A stretch of DNA of 64,000 nt from Dyadobacter fermentans DSM 18053 (GTDB taxonomy: Bacteria > Bacteroidota > Bacteroidia > Cytophagales > Spirosomataceae): contig NC_013037.1 of the NCBI RefSeq assembly GCF_000023125.1, forward strand, positions 4,069,501 to 4,133,500. Reading direction: 5' to 3'. This document shows positions 1-7,024 of the stretch, one piece after another (the first letter of the stretch is position 1; every line of letters starts with the position of its first letter). The notes beneath the pieces were generated by a model. It was not told the DNA's origin and ran no database searches. It saw only the letters and a list, made by a program, of their open reading frames with translations. Position numbers and translations under genes: made by a program.

Positions 1-1
1 G

Positions 2-673
2 CTCGACCAGTTTGCCTATGTGGTAAGCCACGACCTGAAAGCGCCGCTGCGGGCGATCAACAACCTCTCCGAGTGGATCGAAGAGGACATTGCCGATATG
101 CTCGAAGGCGAAACGAAGGACCAGTTCCGGCTGCTGCGCGGGCGCGTTCACCGGATGGAGAACCTTATCAACGGCATCCTGTCCTACTCGCGCGCCGGAA
201 GAATGAAAACCGTGAAGGAGAAGTTCGTGATCAGAGGACTGGTGGACGAGCTGTGCGAATCTTTCAGCACCAAAAAGCCGCTTTCTTTCAGCATTGAGGG
301 CGACGCATCTATGGAAATCGAGGCGGAGAAGATCGCATTGACGCAGATTCTCCAAAACCTCGTTTCCAATGGGATCAAATACAATGATAAAGATGAAATC
401 CGCATCAGCGTCGGCTGGAAGGACCTTGGGAAAGAGTACGAATTTCACGTCGGCGACAATGGTCCCGGCATCAGCCCCGAGTTCCACGAACGCATATTCG
501 TCATTTTCCAGACGCTTCAGGCGCGCGACGAGGTAGAAAGCACCGGCGTAGGACTCGCGATCGTCAAAAAAATACTCGACGAAAAGCACAGCAAGATCCG
601 CATCGACTCGGTAATGGGCGTCGGCACGACTTTTTACTTTACCTGGCCGAAAAACGAAGCAAAAGACATTTGA
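2..673 (+). CDS. Sensor histidine kinase, C-terminal part (cut by window edge)
   Basis: The reading frame is open from base 2, so the gene starts before the window. What remains is a HisKA dimerisation domain and an HATPase domain. The H-box reads VVSHDLKAPLRAI with the phospho-acceptor His. The N-box is ILQNLVSNGIKYND, the G1 box DNGPGIS and the G2 box STGVGLAIVKK. There is no receiver domain at the C-terminus; the protein ends shortly after the ATPase fold. The gene lies 44 bp upstream of a stand-alone receiver and then a hybrid kinase on the same strand, so the three probably form a phosphorelay. The FAYVVSHDLKAPLR type of H-box is common in phytochrome-like and PAS-linked kinases, but the sensor half cannot be seen. 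Confidence 0.93.
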   Translation, partial: LDQFAYVVSHDLKAPLRAINNLSEWIEEDIADMLEGETKDQFRLLRGRVHRMENLINGILSYSRAGRMKTVKEKFVIRGLVDELCESFSTKKPLSFSIEGDASMEIEAEKIALTQILQNLVSNGIKYNDKDEIRISVGWKDLGKEYEFHVGDNGPGISPEFHERIFVIFQTLQARDEVESTGVGLAIVKKILDEKHSKIRIDSVMGVGTTFYFTWPKNEAKDI

Positions 674-717
674 TATGTCCCTGATAACCCAATTAAATAC
701 AATTCAAAAACAACAAG

Positions 718-1149
718 ATGTCCCTTTCCTCCCCTATCCCGATGACCATATTACTGGTAGAAGACGATGAAGTAGATGTAATGAATGTCAAGCGGGCATT
801 CAAAAAGAACAATATTTCCAACCAGCTCGTCGTCGCATCCAACGGCATCGAGGCGTTGGCGCTGCTCCGTTCCGACAGCCTGGATTATCCTAAGCCGAAG
901 ATCGTGCTGCTCGACCTTAACATGCCGAAAATGGGCGGAATCGAGTTTTTGAAAGAAATCAGGCAAGACCCGTCGCTCAGTACGCTGTCTGTATTTGTGA
1001 TGACCACCTCGAATGAAGACAGTGACAAAATCGACGCATTCAACCTGAACGTCGCCGGCTACATCCTCAAACCATTGTCGATGGACCGGTTCATTGCCGC
1101 AGTATCCACATTAAACAGCTACTGGACCCTGTGCGAATATCCTCAATAG
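718..1149 (+). CDS. Stand-alone response regulator (CheY/Rcp1-like receiver)
   Basis: A 143-aa single receiver domain with no output domain. The acidic pocket is VEDDEVD at residues 14-20, the phospho-acceptor Asp is D66 in LLDLNMPKMGG, the conserved Thr is in VMTTSNEDSD and the conserved Lys is in ILKPLSMDRF. An in-frame ATG at 742 (MTILLVEDD) is an alternative start. Rcp1-type receivers of this length are often placed next to the kinase that phosphorylates them, which fits the kinase gene ending 44 bp upstream. The role is inferred as a phosphotransfer shuttle or a protein-protein regulator. No DNA-binding domain is present. Confidence 0.95.
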   Translation: MSLSSPIPMTILLVEDDEVDVMNVKRAFKKNNISNQLVVASNGIEALALLRSDSLDYPKPKIVLLDLNMPKMGGIEFLKEIRQDPSLSTLSVFVMTTSNEDSDKIDAFNLNVAGYILKPLSMDRFIAAVSTLNSYWTLCEYPQ

Positions 1150-1177
1150 CCGTTATTCACCACTATATCTGAACATT

Positions 1178-3181
1178 ATGCCCCCTCTTTCCATTCTGCT
1201 TGTTGAAGACGACGACATCGACGCTATCAAACTGAGCCGTGCAATCAGCAGGGCGCAAGTTGAAATAGGGGAGATCCGAGTATGCAAATATGCCGAAGAA
1301 GCGCTCCGGATGCTGGAAACGTGGACGCCTGGCTGCATTTTTCTGGACTACCAGCTGCCTAAAACCAACGGTTTGGAACTGCTCAAAACCGTGAAACTCC
1401 GCGCGCCCCACCTGCCCGTGATCGTGCTAACCTCGCATGGCGACGAGCGCATTGCCGTCGAGATGATGAAAGCCGGGGCGCTGGATTACTTTCCAAAATC
1501 GGAAGTGAACCCCGAAAAACTCACGAAGGCCTTCCACACCATGAGCCAGATGCTCGAAATGGAAAAAGGCCGGGAAGTAGCGGAGCACGAATTGGCTGAG
1601 AAAGAGGAATTTATTAATAAAATCGCGCTCCTTTCGCCCAATATCATTTATGTGATTGATATTGAAAAATGGACCAATATTTTCCACAACAAGCAAATCT
1701 GGAAAATACTCGGCTACTCGGAACACGAGGTAGAAACCGACACCCGCAAGGGCCTTGCGCGGATTATCAACGAGCGCGACCAGCATACTTTCCGCGCGCA
1801 TTACAACCACATGCGCTACAGTGTGAAAGATGCGGAAGTGGTTGAAAAGGAATTCAGGTTGAAACACAAAAACGGCTCGGAAATCTGGATTATCACCCGT
1901 GAAGTGCCTTTCAAAAGGAACGCGCGCGGGCGTGTGCAGGAAGTGCTGGGCACGGCCATCGACATTACGGCCCGCAAAATCGCCGAAAAGGAGCTCATTC
2001 AGGCGAAAAAAGATGCCGAAGAGGCTACCCGCATCAAATCCGACTTCCTATCGACGATGAGCCACGAGATCCGGACGCCGATGAATGCGATCATCGGATT
2101 CACCGACCTGCTCCTATCGAGCGGGTTTACCGGACAGGAGCAGCAGTATTTGAACACCATTAAATATTCCGCTGATAATCTGCTGGTTATCCTGAACGAC
2201 ATCCTCGATTTTTCGAAGATCGAAGCGGGAAAATTCGGTCTGGAAAACTTCGAATTCGACCTGCGCGAGAAGTTGGGATACCTCATGAAAACGTTCGAAA
2301 TCCGTGCGAAGGAGAAGTCGATCCAATTCACTTTCCAATGCAGCACCGACGTTCCGCAGATCGTCATGGGCGACCCTTACCGGCTGAACCAAATCATGGT
2401 CAACCTGATCGGCAACGCCATCAAATTCACCGAAGAAGGCGGTTCTGTGGAAGTATCCGTGCACCTCGATAAAGATCACGGCGACAGCATCGACCTGAAA
2501 ATCGACGTGTCCGATTCAGGAATCGGCATTTCGGAAGACAAGCTGAGCGTGATTTTCGACAGCTTTTCCCAAGCGCACAACAACAATGCCGTCCGCAACT
2601 TCGGCGGCACGGGGCTGGGGCTAAGCATAACCCGCAAGATCACCGAGCTCATGAATGGCTCCATTTCGGCCCGCAGCACGCTGGGCAAGGGAAGCACATT
2701 CACGGTGGTCCTCAATTTCGGCAAGGGAAGCACGTCCTATGAAGAAGAAAAAACCAATGCGCCGACGAAACTGTCTTTAAAAGGCTATCGCATTCTGGCC
2801 GCCGAGGACATTTTCGCGAACCAGATCCTGCTGAAACACCTGCTGGAAAAATGGGAAGCCGAGTTTGTGATTTGCAACAACGGAAAAGAGGTGCTGCACA
2901 TGCTCGAAACGGAAGATTACGACCTGATCCTGATGGACATCCAAATGCCGGTCATGGACGGCGTAACGGCCATGAAGAAGATCCAAAGCTCCTATCCGCG
3001 CCATCACCACGTCCCGGTAATCGCGCTCACCGCCGATACCTTCGCGGAAAAAACACCCGAAATCGCCGCCTGCAATTTCAGCGGGTTTGTGACGAAACCG
3101 TTTAAAGCGGAAGAGCTGATCAGGGCAATTAATAAGCATCTGAAAGTAAAGGTCCCGCCGAATCATGCGGTGATTGGGTAA
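1178..3181 (+). CDS. Hybrid sensor kinase: REC-PAS-HisKA-HATPase-REC
   Basis: A 667-aa cytoplasmic protein with no signal peptide or membrane segment. Domains in order: receiver 1 (residues 3-125, phospho-acceptor D57 in FLDYQLP), PAS/PAC sensor (about 145-270, ending in the PAC-type GTAIDITARK), HisKA (H295 in STMSHEIRTPMNAI), HATPase (N-box around 403-417, DSGIGI at 445-450, GGTGLGLS at 475-482) and receiver 2 (535-660, D586 in LMDIQMPVMDG). It starts 28 bp after the stand-alone receiver, so it is likely co-transcribed with it. The N-terminal receiver suggests that it takes a signal from an upstream kinase, probably the truncated one at the window edge, and passes it on to receiver 2. The PAS ligand cannot be told from sequence. 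Confidence 0.95.
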   Translation: MPPLSILLVEDDDIDAIKLSRAISRAQVEIGEIRVCKYAEEALRMLETWTPGCIFLDYQLPKTNGLELLKTVKLRAPHLPVIVLTSHGDERIAVEMMKAGALDYFPKSEVNPEKLTKAFHTMSQMLEMEKGREVAEHELAEKEEFINKIALLSPNIIYVIDIEKWTNIFHNKQIWKILGYSEHEVETDTRKGLARIINERDQHTFRAHYNHMRYSVKDAEVVEKEFRLKHKNGSEIWIITREVPFKRNARGRVQEVLGTAIDITARKIAEKELIQAKKDAEEATRIKSDFLSTMSHEIRTPMNAIIGFTDLLLSSGFTGQEQQYLNTIKYSADNLLVILNDILDFSKIEAGKFGLENFEFDLREKLGYLMKTFEIRAKEKSIQFTFQCSTDVPQIVMGDPYRLNQIMVNLIGNAIKFTEEGGSVEVSVHLDKDHGDSIDLKIDVSDSGIGISEDKLSVIFDSFSQAHNNNAVRNFGGTGLGLSITRKITELMNGSISARSTLGKGSTFTVVLNFGKGSTSYEEEKTNAPTKLSLKGYRILAAEDIFANQILLKHLLEKWEAEFVICNNGKEVLHMLETEDYDLILMDIQMPVMDGVTAMKKIQSSYPRHHHVPVIALTADTFAEKTPEIAACNFSGFVTKPFKAEELIRAINKHLKVKVPPNHAVIG

Positions 3182-3241
3182 TGGGGGTGGGCTTGGAAAA
3201 TTGCCGTATATTTGCGGTACATTTAACTATACACCACCATT

Positions 3242-3470
3242 ATGAAAGCTTAGCCTCGATCAGTTCCAGCTAGCTGATTACTCCCATTATTTTCCTGAAT
3301 GGAAGCGATTCCAGGAAAAAATCGGGCGACCGGGATCCAGCTACAAAATGGACATCAACGATTTTTTCGAAAATTACATTGATGAAAAAGGTCTTTTCAA
3401 CGATAGTGAAGAAGATTTGGAAAATGTATTTGTCCTAACTTCGGAAAAAAACACGCCTACTGCTTTGTAG
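3242..3470 (+). pseudogene. Small gene with a frameshift just after its start codon
   Basis: An open frame runs from 3246 to the TAG at 3468-3470, coding 74 residues (KLSLDQFQLADYSHYF ... KNTPTAL). The only nearby ATG, at 3242, is one base out of frame because three A's follow it where two would give ATG-AAG-CTT (M-K-L-S-L-D-Q-F). The translation is hydrophilic, with acidic and aromatic residues and no membrane segment, and looks like real coding sequence. If the frameshift is real, translation could only begin at the internal ATG at 3348, giving 40 aa. The family is not recognised. The gene lies 26 bp upstream of the next small gene and may form a pair with it. Confidence 0.5.
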
Positions 3471-3495
3471 GAAACTCGAATAATGATTATATTTG
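3464..3495 (+). promoter_or_regulatory. Candidate Bacteroidota promoter for the 69-aa protein
   Basis: TTTG at 3464-3467, a 20-nt spacer and TATATTTG at 3488-3495 match the -33 TTTG / -7 TAnnTTTG consensus. The -7 box ends only one base before the ATG at 3497, so the transcript would be almost leaderless. That is either a real property or a sign that the match is chance. The -33 half also lies inside a 14-bp sequence repeated in inverted orientation at 5221-5234. Confidence 0.35.
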
Positions 3496-3496
3496 A

Positions 3497-3706
3497 ATGA
3501 AGAAGTTTGATTCAATTCCGGAAGCGTTTGACTGGTGGATAAAGAATGTATACCCATCACTTCCGCCTGACATTAAGAAGGGAAAGCCGGTAGTTGCTTG
3601 GAGAGATTATACCTACAAACAGGGGATTTCCGAAAAGCGAATGCGTGACATCCTGCTCGAATTCGGAAATTTCAGAATTGAGACTTTGATAGTTTACGAG
3701 CCGTGA
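3497..3706 (+). CDS. Small protein of unknown function (69 aa)
   Basis: A 69-aa soluble protein beginning MKKFDSIPEAFDWWIKN, rich in aromatic and basic residues, with no signal peptide or membrane segment. An intrinsic terminator overlaps its stop codon, which supports a real gene. It lies 26 bp after a frameshifted small ORF and upstream of an IS110 element. I do not recognise the family. Size, position and pairing could fit a toxin-antitoxin or small regulatory pair, but nothing in the sequence shows that. Confidence 0.6.
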   Translation: MKKFDSIPEAFDWWIKNVYPSLPPDIKKGKPVVAWRDYTYKQGISEKRMRDILLEFGNFRIETLIVYEP

Positions 3707-3721
3707 TTGCGGCTTTTTTTT
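3699..3721 (+). terminator. Intrinsic terminator after the 69-aa gene
   Basis: A short stem AGCCG/CGGCT (3699-3703 with 3710-3714) has a 6-nt loop and is followed by a run of eight T's. It overlaps the stop codon of the upstream gene. Confidence 0.6.
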
Positions 3722-3902
3722 CTGAAAGTCTTTTCTAAACCCGTATAGACAAAGTAATCCGATGATCACAGATCGATGTAAGCGCTTTTCCTCTTAGAGA
3801 AAAATTTTTTCTACGTGCTCTATGGCAACAGCTGTGGGTGCTTAGCGTCTGTTATCAGTTTTGTTTACGGGGTATAGTCCACCAAAAAAAGCCTCGACCT
3901 TT

Positions 3903-5126
3903 CTATTGGGACGCTAATATTTTCAACTTCCTTACGCGGTTTTCTAACCGTTGGATTTCAGCTTTCCTTCTTTCGATCAGGATTTCTGGTCTCAGGGCTG
4001 GTTCCTTGTAAGGTAATTTATCCCGGAGGATATGGTATGATGCTGTGAGTATGTGGTGGGCAATCGCCATTGCCGCTTTCTTCTTTCCCCGTCTTTGGGT
4101 GAGCTTGTGGTACTTGAATGACAGGTAGGTATTCATCGTATGGCTTGCCGCCCAGGCTGCTTCGATCAATGTTGTTTTCAAATAGGTGTTGCCATGGGTG
4201 GTCCTTGCCGATCTTACTTTTCCTGCACTCTCGTTGTTGCCTGGGCATACCCCTGCCCAAGAAGCCAGGTGCTTGTCTGAGATAAACTGGGACATGTCCA
4301 GACCGATCTCGGAAACGATACCAATAGCTGATTGCCTGGATACGCCTGGGATGGTTTGCAGTAGTGCGAGCTCGGCCTGCTTACCGGCCAGGCAAAGTTC
4401 AATCTGCTGGTCAAGTTGTTCGATGAGCTTTTCCAGGGCGCCCATTGTCTGTGTGAGCAACTTTAACATAAAGCGGTGACGCTCACAGAACCGGCCGTAA
4501 AGCGCCTGTTGTAAAACCTGCTTTTTATTTACCAGCGAACCTTTGGCCTGGTTTGAGAGAACCACGGGGTCAGTAATTCCTTCCATAAGCAGATCTACGA
4601 TCCCCTGTCCGGTTTTGGAAAACACATCGCTAACCACGCTGCCGAGCTTGATGTTGGCATCTTCCAGAATATTCTGTAACCGATTTTTCTCCCGGCTACG
4701 CTCATTGACAAGCTTCTTACGGTGGCGTAGCAATGTCCTTATCTCCCGCACCCATCCTTCCGGGACAAAGCTGTGCCGAAGAAGTCCGCTCAACAGCAGC
4801 TTGGCGATCCATTCGGAGTCCTTTTTATCAGTTTTGTGGCCGGGAACGTTCTTGATATGACGGGCATTAACCAAAATGATCTCAAAGCGGCCTTCCAAAA
4901 CATAATACACAGGCCGCCAGTAAACGCCCGTACTCTCCATAGCGATGTGGGTAATCTGATGGCCTTCAAGCCAATGCGACAAATCTTCCAGGTCTCTGGT
5001 GAAGGTGGCGAAGGTCCGGGTTTCTTCCTGGATTCCCGTCCCTTTGATTGAAGCAACTACTGTATCTTTGTGTACATCCAGGCCACAACCTCGGGCTATG
5101 AGCTGGGGGAATTCTACTACTGCCAT
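3903..5126 (-). CDS. IS110-family transposase (DEDD recombinase)
   Basis: A 407-aa full-length transposase. The N-terminal RuvC-like DEDD domain shows D17 (GLDVHKD), E64 (AMESTGVYW), D100 and D103 (TDKKDSEW). A helical middle region follows (about 110-240). The C-terminal Transposase_20 domain carries the helix-hairpin-helix-like LLQTIPGVSRQSA and then SWAGVCPGNNESAGK, which holds the conserved catalytic Ser. No frameshift or internal stop is visible, so the enzyme may be active. It acts by guided recombination without classical cut-and-paste ends. Start chosen at the first ATG (MAVVEFPQL). The 5' coding end takes part in an inverted repeat with upstream non-coding DNA. Confidence 0.95.
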   Translation of the reverse strand: MAVVEFPQLIARGCGLDVHKDTVVASIKGTGIQEETRTFATFTRDLEDLSHWLEGHQITHIAMESTGVYWRPVYYVLEGRFEIILVNARHIKNVPGHKTDKKDSEWIAKLLLSGLLRHSFVPEGWVREIRTLLRHRKKLVNERSREKNRLQNILEDANIKLGSVVSDVFSKTGQGIVDLLMEGITDPVVLSNQAKGSLVNKKQVLQQALYGRFCERHRFMLKLLTQTMGALEKLIEQLDQQIELCLAGKQAELALLQTIPGVSRQSAIGIVSEIGLDMSQFISDKHLASWAGVCPGNNESAGKVRSARTTHGNTYLKTTLIEAAWAASHTMNTYLSFKYHKLTQRRGKKKAAMAIAHHILTASYHILRDKLPYKEPALRPEILIERRKAEIQRLENRVRKLKILASQ

Positions 5127-5193
5127 GTCGTTTGATAGATTGGTCTCTAATTAAAACGACTTTCATGCGCGTGGGTGAATTCCCCCAATTCAT
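5098..5193 (-). repeat. Imperfect inverted repeat at the IS110 transposase 5' end; possible bridge-RNA or regulatory hairpin
   Basis: ATGAGCTGGGGGAATTC at 5098-5114 and GAATTCCCCCAATTCAT at 5177-5193 are inverted copies matching at 15 of 17 positions, 62 bp apart. One arm lies in the first codons of the transposase gene and the other in the non-coding left end. Transcribed on the minus strand, this could form a large hairpin that hides the start codon, or part of the guide RNA. Confidence 0.4.
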
Positions 5194-5195
5194 AA

Positions 5196-5501
5196 TTGTT
5201 TTGTTTAAGCAACATTTGTAGAGTTTCCTACAAAAACAAAACATTCACGAACTATGACCACACTACACACCACTTCACCACACAAGCCCTATTAGAAGAA
5301 CACGAAATCATCCAGTCATTCTTCCAAACCGACAGCGCCAGCGAGATTATCAATTCGCTGACTTTCATAACCGAAAGCCTCCTCTGCATGGAAAACATGG
5401 AGAATGTGAGCGGTGAAATGCGAATGCATATTGTAAATCAGCTGCGTGTTGCGAATCTGATTTCCCAACTAGGCGAGAATTATCGATTTGATGGTCGGTA
5501 A
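5196..5501 (+). CDS. Small hypothetical protein beside the IS110 element, start unclear
   Basis: The frame is open from a TTG at 5196 to 5501 and contains no ATG near its beginning. The part from about 5262 on (TTHHFTTQALLEEHE ... QLGENYRFDGR) looks like a real, helical, soluble protein of about 75-80 aa. An ATG at 5254 is one base out of frame, so the 5' end may have lost a base, or the IS insertion may have replaced the original start. I do not recognise the family. Confidence 0.4.
   Translation: MFCLSNICRVSYKNKTFTNYDHTTHHFTTQALLEEHEIIQSFFQTDSASEIINSLTFITESLLCMENMENVSGEMRMHIVNQLRVANLISQLGENYRFDGR
5221..5234. repeat. 14-bp sequence matching 3464-3477 in inverted orientation
   Basis: GAGTTTCCTACAAA here is the exact reverse complement of TTTGTAGGAAACTC at 3464-3477. 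The two copies lie on either side of the IS110 element. This copy is also part of a local hairpin, TTTGTAG/CTACAAA, with a 6-nt loop. Confidence 0.5.
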
Positions 5502-5518
5502 TGGTAACGGTTGATGCA

Positions 5519-5757
5519 TGTAGGAGGCTCCGTTCGGAGCCAAGCACATTGGTGCCTTTTGGATTGCTATAAACAGGGTGTTCCCCCGGAACAGTGCTAC
5601 CCTACGTGGTTGTGATTCATTCGATTTTGAAACCACGGGATTTAACAGACGAGGCCTACACTGCAAAACGATTGTCGAAATGCATAATTCCGGCGGAATG
5701 CCTGTTTATAGCATCCCGATATCCTGCCCGTTCGCGGCTCCGAAGGAGCCTCCTAAC
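5519..5757. repeat. MITE-like palindromic repeat element, about 240 bp
   Basis: The two ends are inverted copies of each other over about 75 bp. Shared blocks, read inward from each end, are TAGGAGGCTCC, CGGAGCC, GCTATAAACAGG and CCGGAA. Each end contains its own hairpin (GGCTCC/GGAGCC). The centre carries CGTGGTT (5605-5611) and its complement AACCACG (5631-5637). The element contains no convincing gene. Its form suggests a non-autonomous mobile element or a structured dispersed repeat. It sits between a small ORF and the end of the ATPase gene. Confidence 0.65.
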
Positions 5758-5778
5758 TAATGCGGAATACCGGCACAC

Positions 5779-6939
5779 TCAAACATTCCGTCGCAGCAAC
5801 TCAAACCAATTCAGAACGTTGATCCCATTCGAGCGCTCCTCCGTCTGGTTACCGGCGTAGGCAATGTAGCCGGTTTGGGCCCCGCTCAGTTTGTTCCAGT
5901 AAGTCATATTGCTGAAAAATTCGTTATTCACGGTCTTGCCGGCTTTGATTTCAACGGGGATCAACGACAACCCATTATCAACAATAATATCCACCTCATG
6001 GCCGGTTTTGTCCCGCCAATAATAGAGATTTACGAGTTTACCCGCGTTCGTGCGCTGTTTGACGAGCTCGGTAACCACGAGCGATTCGAAGAGCGCACCT
6101 CGCAAAGGGTGAAGCGCAACCTGTCCCGCATTGGAAATACCCAATAGAGAACAGACAAGCCCGGTATCATAAAAATACACTTTGGGCCGCTTGACGAGGG
6201 TTTTGTTGAAGTTTTTATAATGCGGCCGCAGCAGATAGATAATAAAACTGCTTTCGAGAATGCCAATCCACGACTGCACGGTTTTCGTGTCCACGCCGGT
6301 GTCGACGGCCAGCGACGTAAGGTTAAGCTCCTGCCCATTCCGACCGGCCAGCAATCTGACGAACCTTTCGAAGACAATGAGATCGGTAATATTTTTGATT
6401 TGCCGTACGTCGCGGTCAATGTAGGTGCGCAGGTAATTCGGAAACCAGTCGGCAGGCGGGATACCGGGCTCGTAAATTGGCGGATAAAGCCCGTTGAATA
6501 TCAGCTCGTTTTCGTCCGGCACATTGCCCAGCTCTGCAAATAGCTCTTCCGTGCTGAACGGCAACAGATTTAGAATGGCAACACGTCCGGCGAGGGTTTG
6601 TGAAATATTTTGCTGCAATAAAAAGTTGTTGGAGCCGGTCAGGATGAAGCGGCCTGGTTCGGGCGATTCGTCCAGGATTTCCTGTAAGTAGGAAAAAAGC
6701 TCGGGCGCTCGCTGCACTTCGTCGAAAACCGCGCCGGATTGGTACCTCGAAAGGAACCCGCGCGGATCTTCCAATGCAAACCGGCGAACATCCGGATTTT
6801 CAAGTGACAGGTAAGTTTTATCAGGAAAAAGCGACTTTGCCAGCGTCGTTTTCCCCGATTGGCGCGGACCCGTAATGGCTACGGATTTGAAAACCGATGC
6901 CAGCTGGTCGATTTTTGAAGCTGCATTTCGTGCTATCAT
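5779..6939 (-). CDS. AAA ATPase with C-terminal DUF4143 domain
   Basis: A 386-aa soluble protein. The N-terminal AAA_14 domain has Walker A GPRQSGKTTLAK (residues 24-35), Walker B AVFDEVQRAP (about 70-80) and a sensor ILTGSNNFLL (about 100). A winged-helix-like linker follows, then the DUF4143 domain (about 200-335) with the restriction-endonuclease-like residues YYWRDKTGHEVDIIV and PVEIKAGK. The family is common in prokaryotes, often single-gene, accessory and of unclear role. The DUF4143 part resembles a nuclease fold, and the D...E-x-K pattern is present here. It has its own promoter region with a 45-bp palindrome directly upstream. Start MIARNA is typical of the family. Confidence 0.92.
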   Translation of the reverse strand: MIARNAASKIDQLASVFKSVAITGPRQSGKTTLAKSLFPDKTYLSLENPDVRRFALEDPRGFLSRYQSGAVFDEVQRAPELFSYLQEILDESPEPGRFILTGSNNFLLQQNISQTLAGRVAILNLLPFSTEELFAELGNVPDENELIFNGLYPPIYEPGIPPADWFPNYLRTYIDRDVRQIKNITDLIVFERFVRLLAGRNGQELNLTSLAVDTGVDTKTVQSWIGILESSFIIYLLRPHYKNFNKTLVKRPKVYFYDTGLVCSLLGISNAGQVALHPLRGALFESLVVTELVKQRTNAGKLVNLYYWRDKTGHEVDIIVDNGLSLIPVEIKAGKTVNNEFFSNMTYWNKLSGAQTGYIAYAGNQTEERSNGINVLNWFELLRRNV

Positions 6940-6943
6940 ACAC

Positions 6944-6999
6944 CAAAAATAAGCAAATCTGGAAAAATATGGAATCTGATTCCAGATTTTTCCAGATTT
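6944..6999 (-). promoter_or_regulatory. 45-bp near-perfect palindrome next to a -7 box, upstream of the AAA ATPase
   Basis: Bases 6955-6976 and 6978-6999 are inverted copies with one mismatch in 22, around a single central T. The palindrome is built from repeated TCTGGAA/TTCCAGA units. On the minus strand it is followed by TATTTTTG (6951-6944), a match to the -7 box, five bases before the ATG at 6939. It therefore covers the region where a -33 box would lie. This is the layout of an operator or a strong cruciform/hairpin. No separate regulator gene is adjacent. Confidence 0.6.
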
Positions 7000-7024
7000 A
7001 ACATAACTCCTTAACTATCAAATC

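Larger units (their letters stand above)
3858..5207 (-). mobile_element. IS110-family insertion sequence (ends approximate)
   Basis: The element is defined by an intact IS110-type transposase gene on the minus strand. Members of this family lack classical terminal inverted repeats, so the ends are hard to place. I used a 10-bp direct repeat, GTTTTGTTTA, at 3858-3867 and 5198-5207 as tentative boundaries. About 80 bp of non-coding DNA would then lie on the transposase 5' side and about 45 bp on its 3' side. IS110 elements are known to carry a structured bridge RNA in a non-coding end that pairs with donor and target DNA. Confidence 0.6.
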
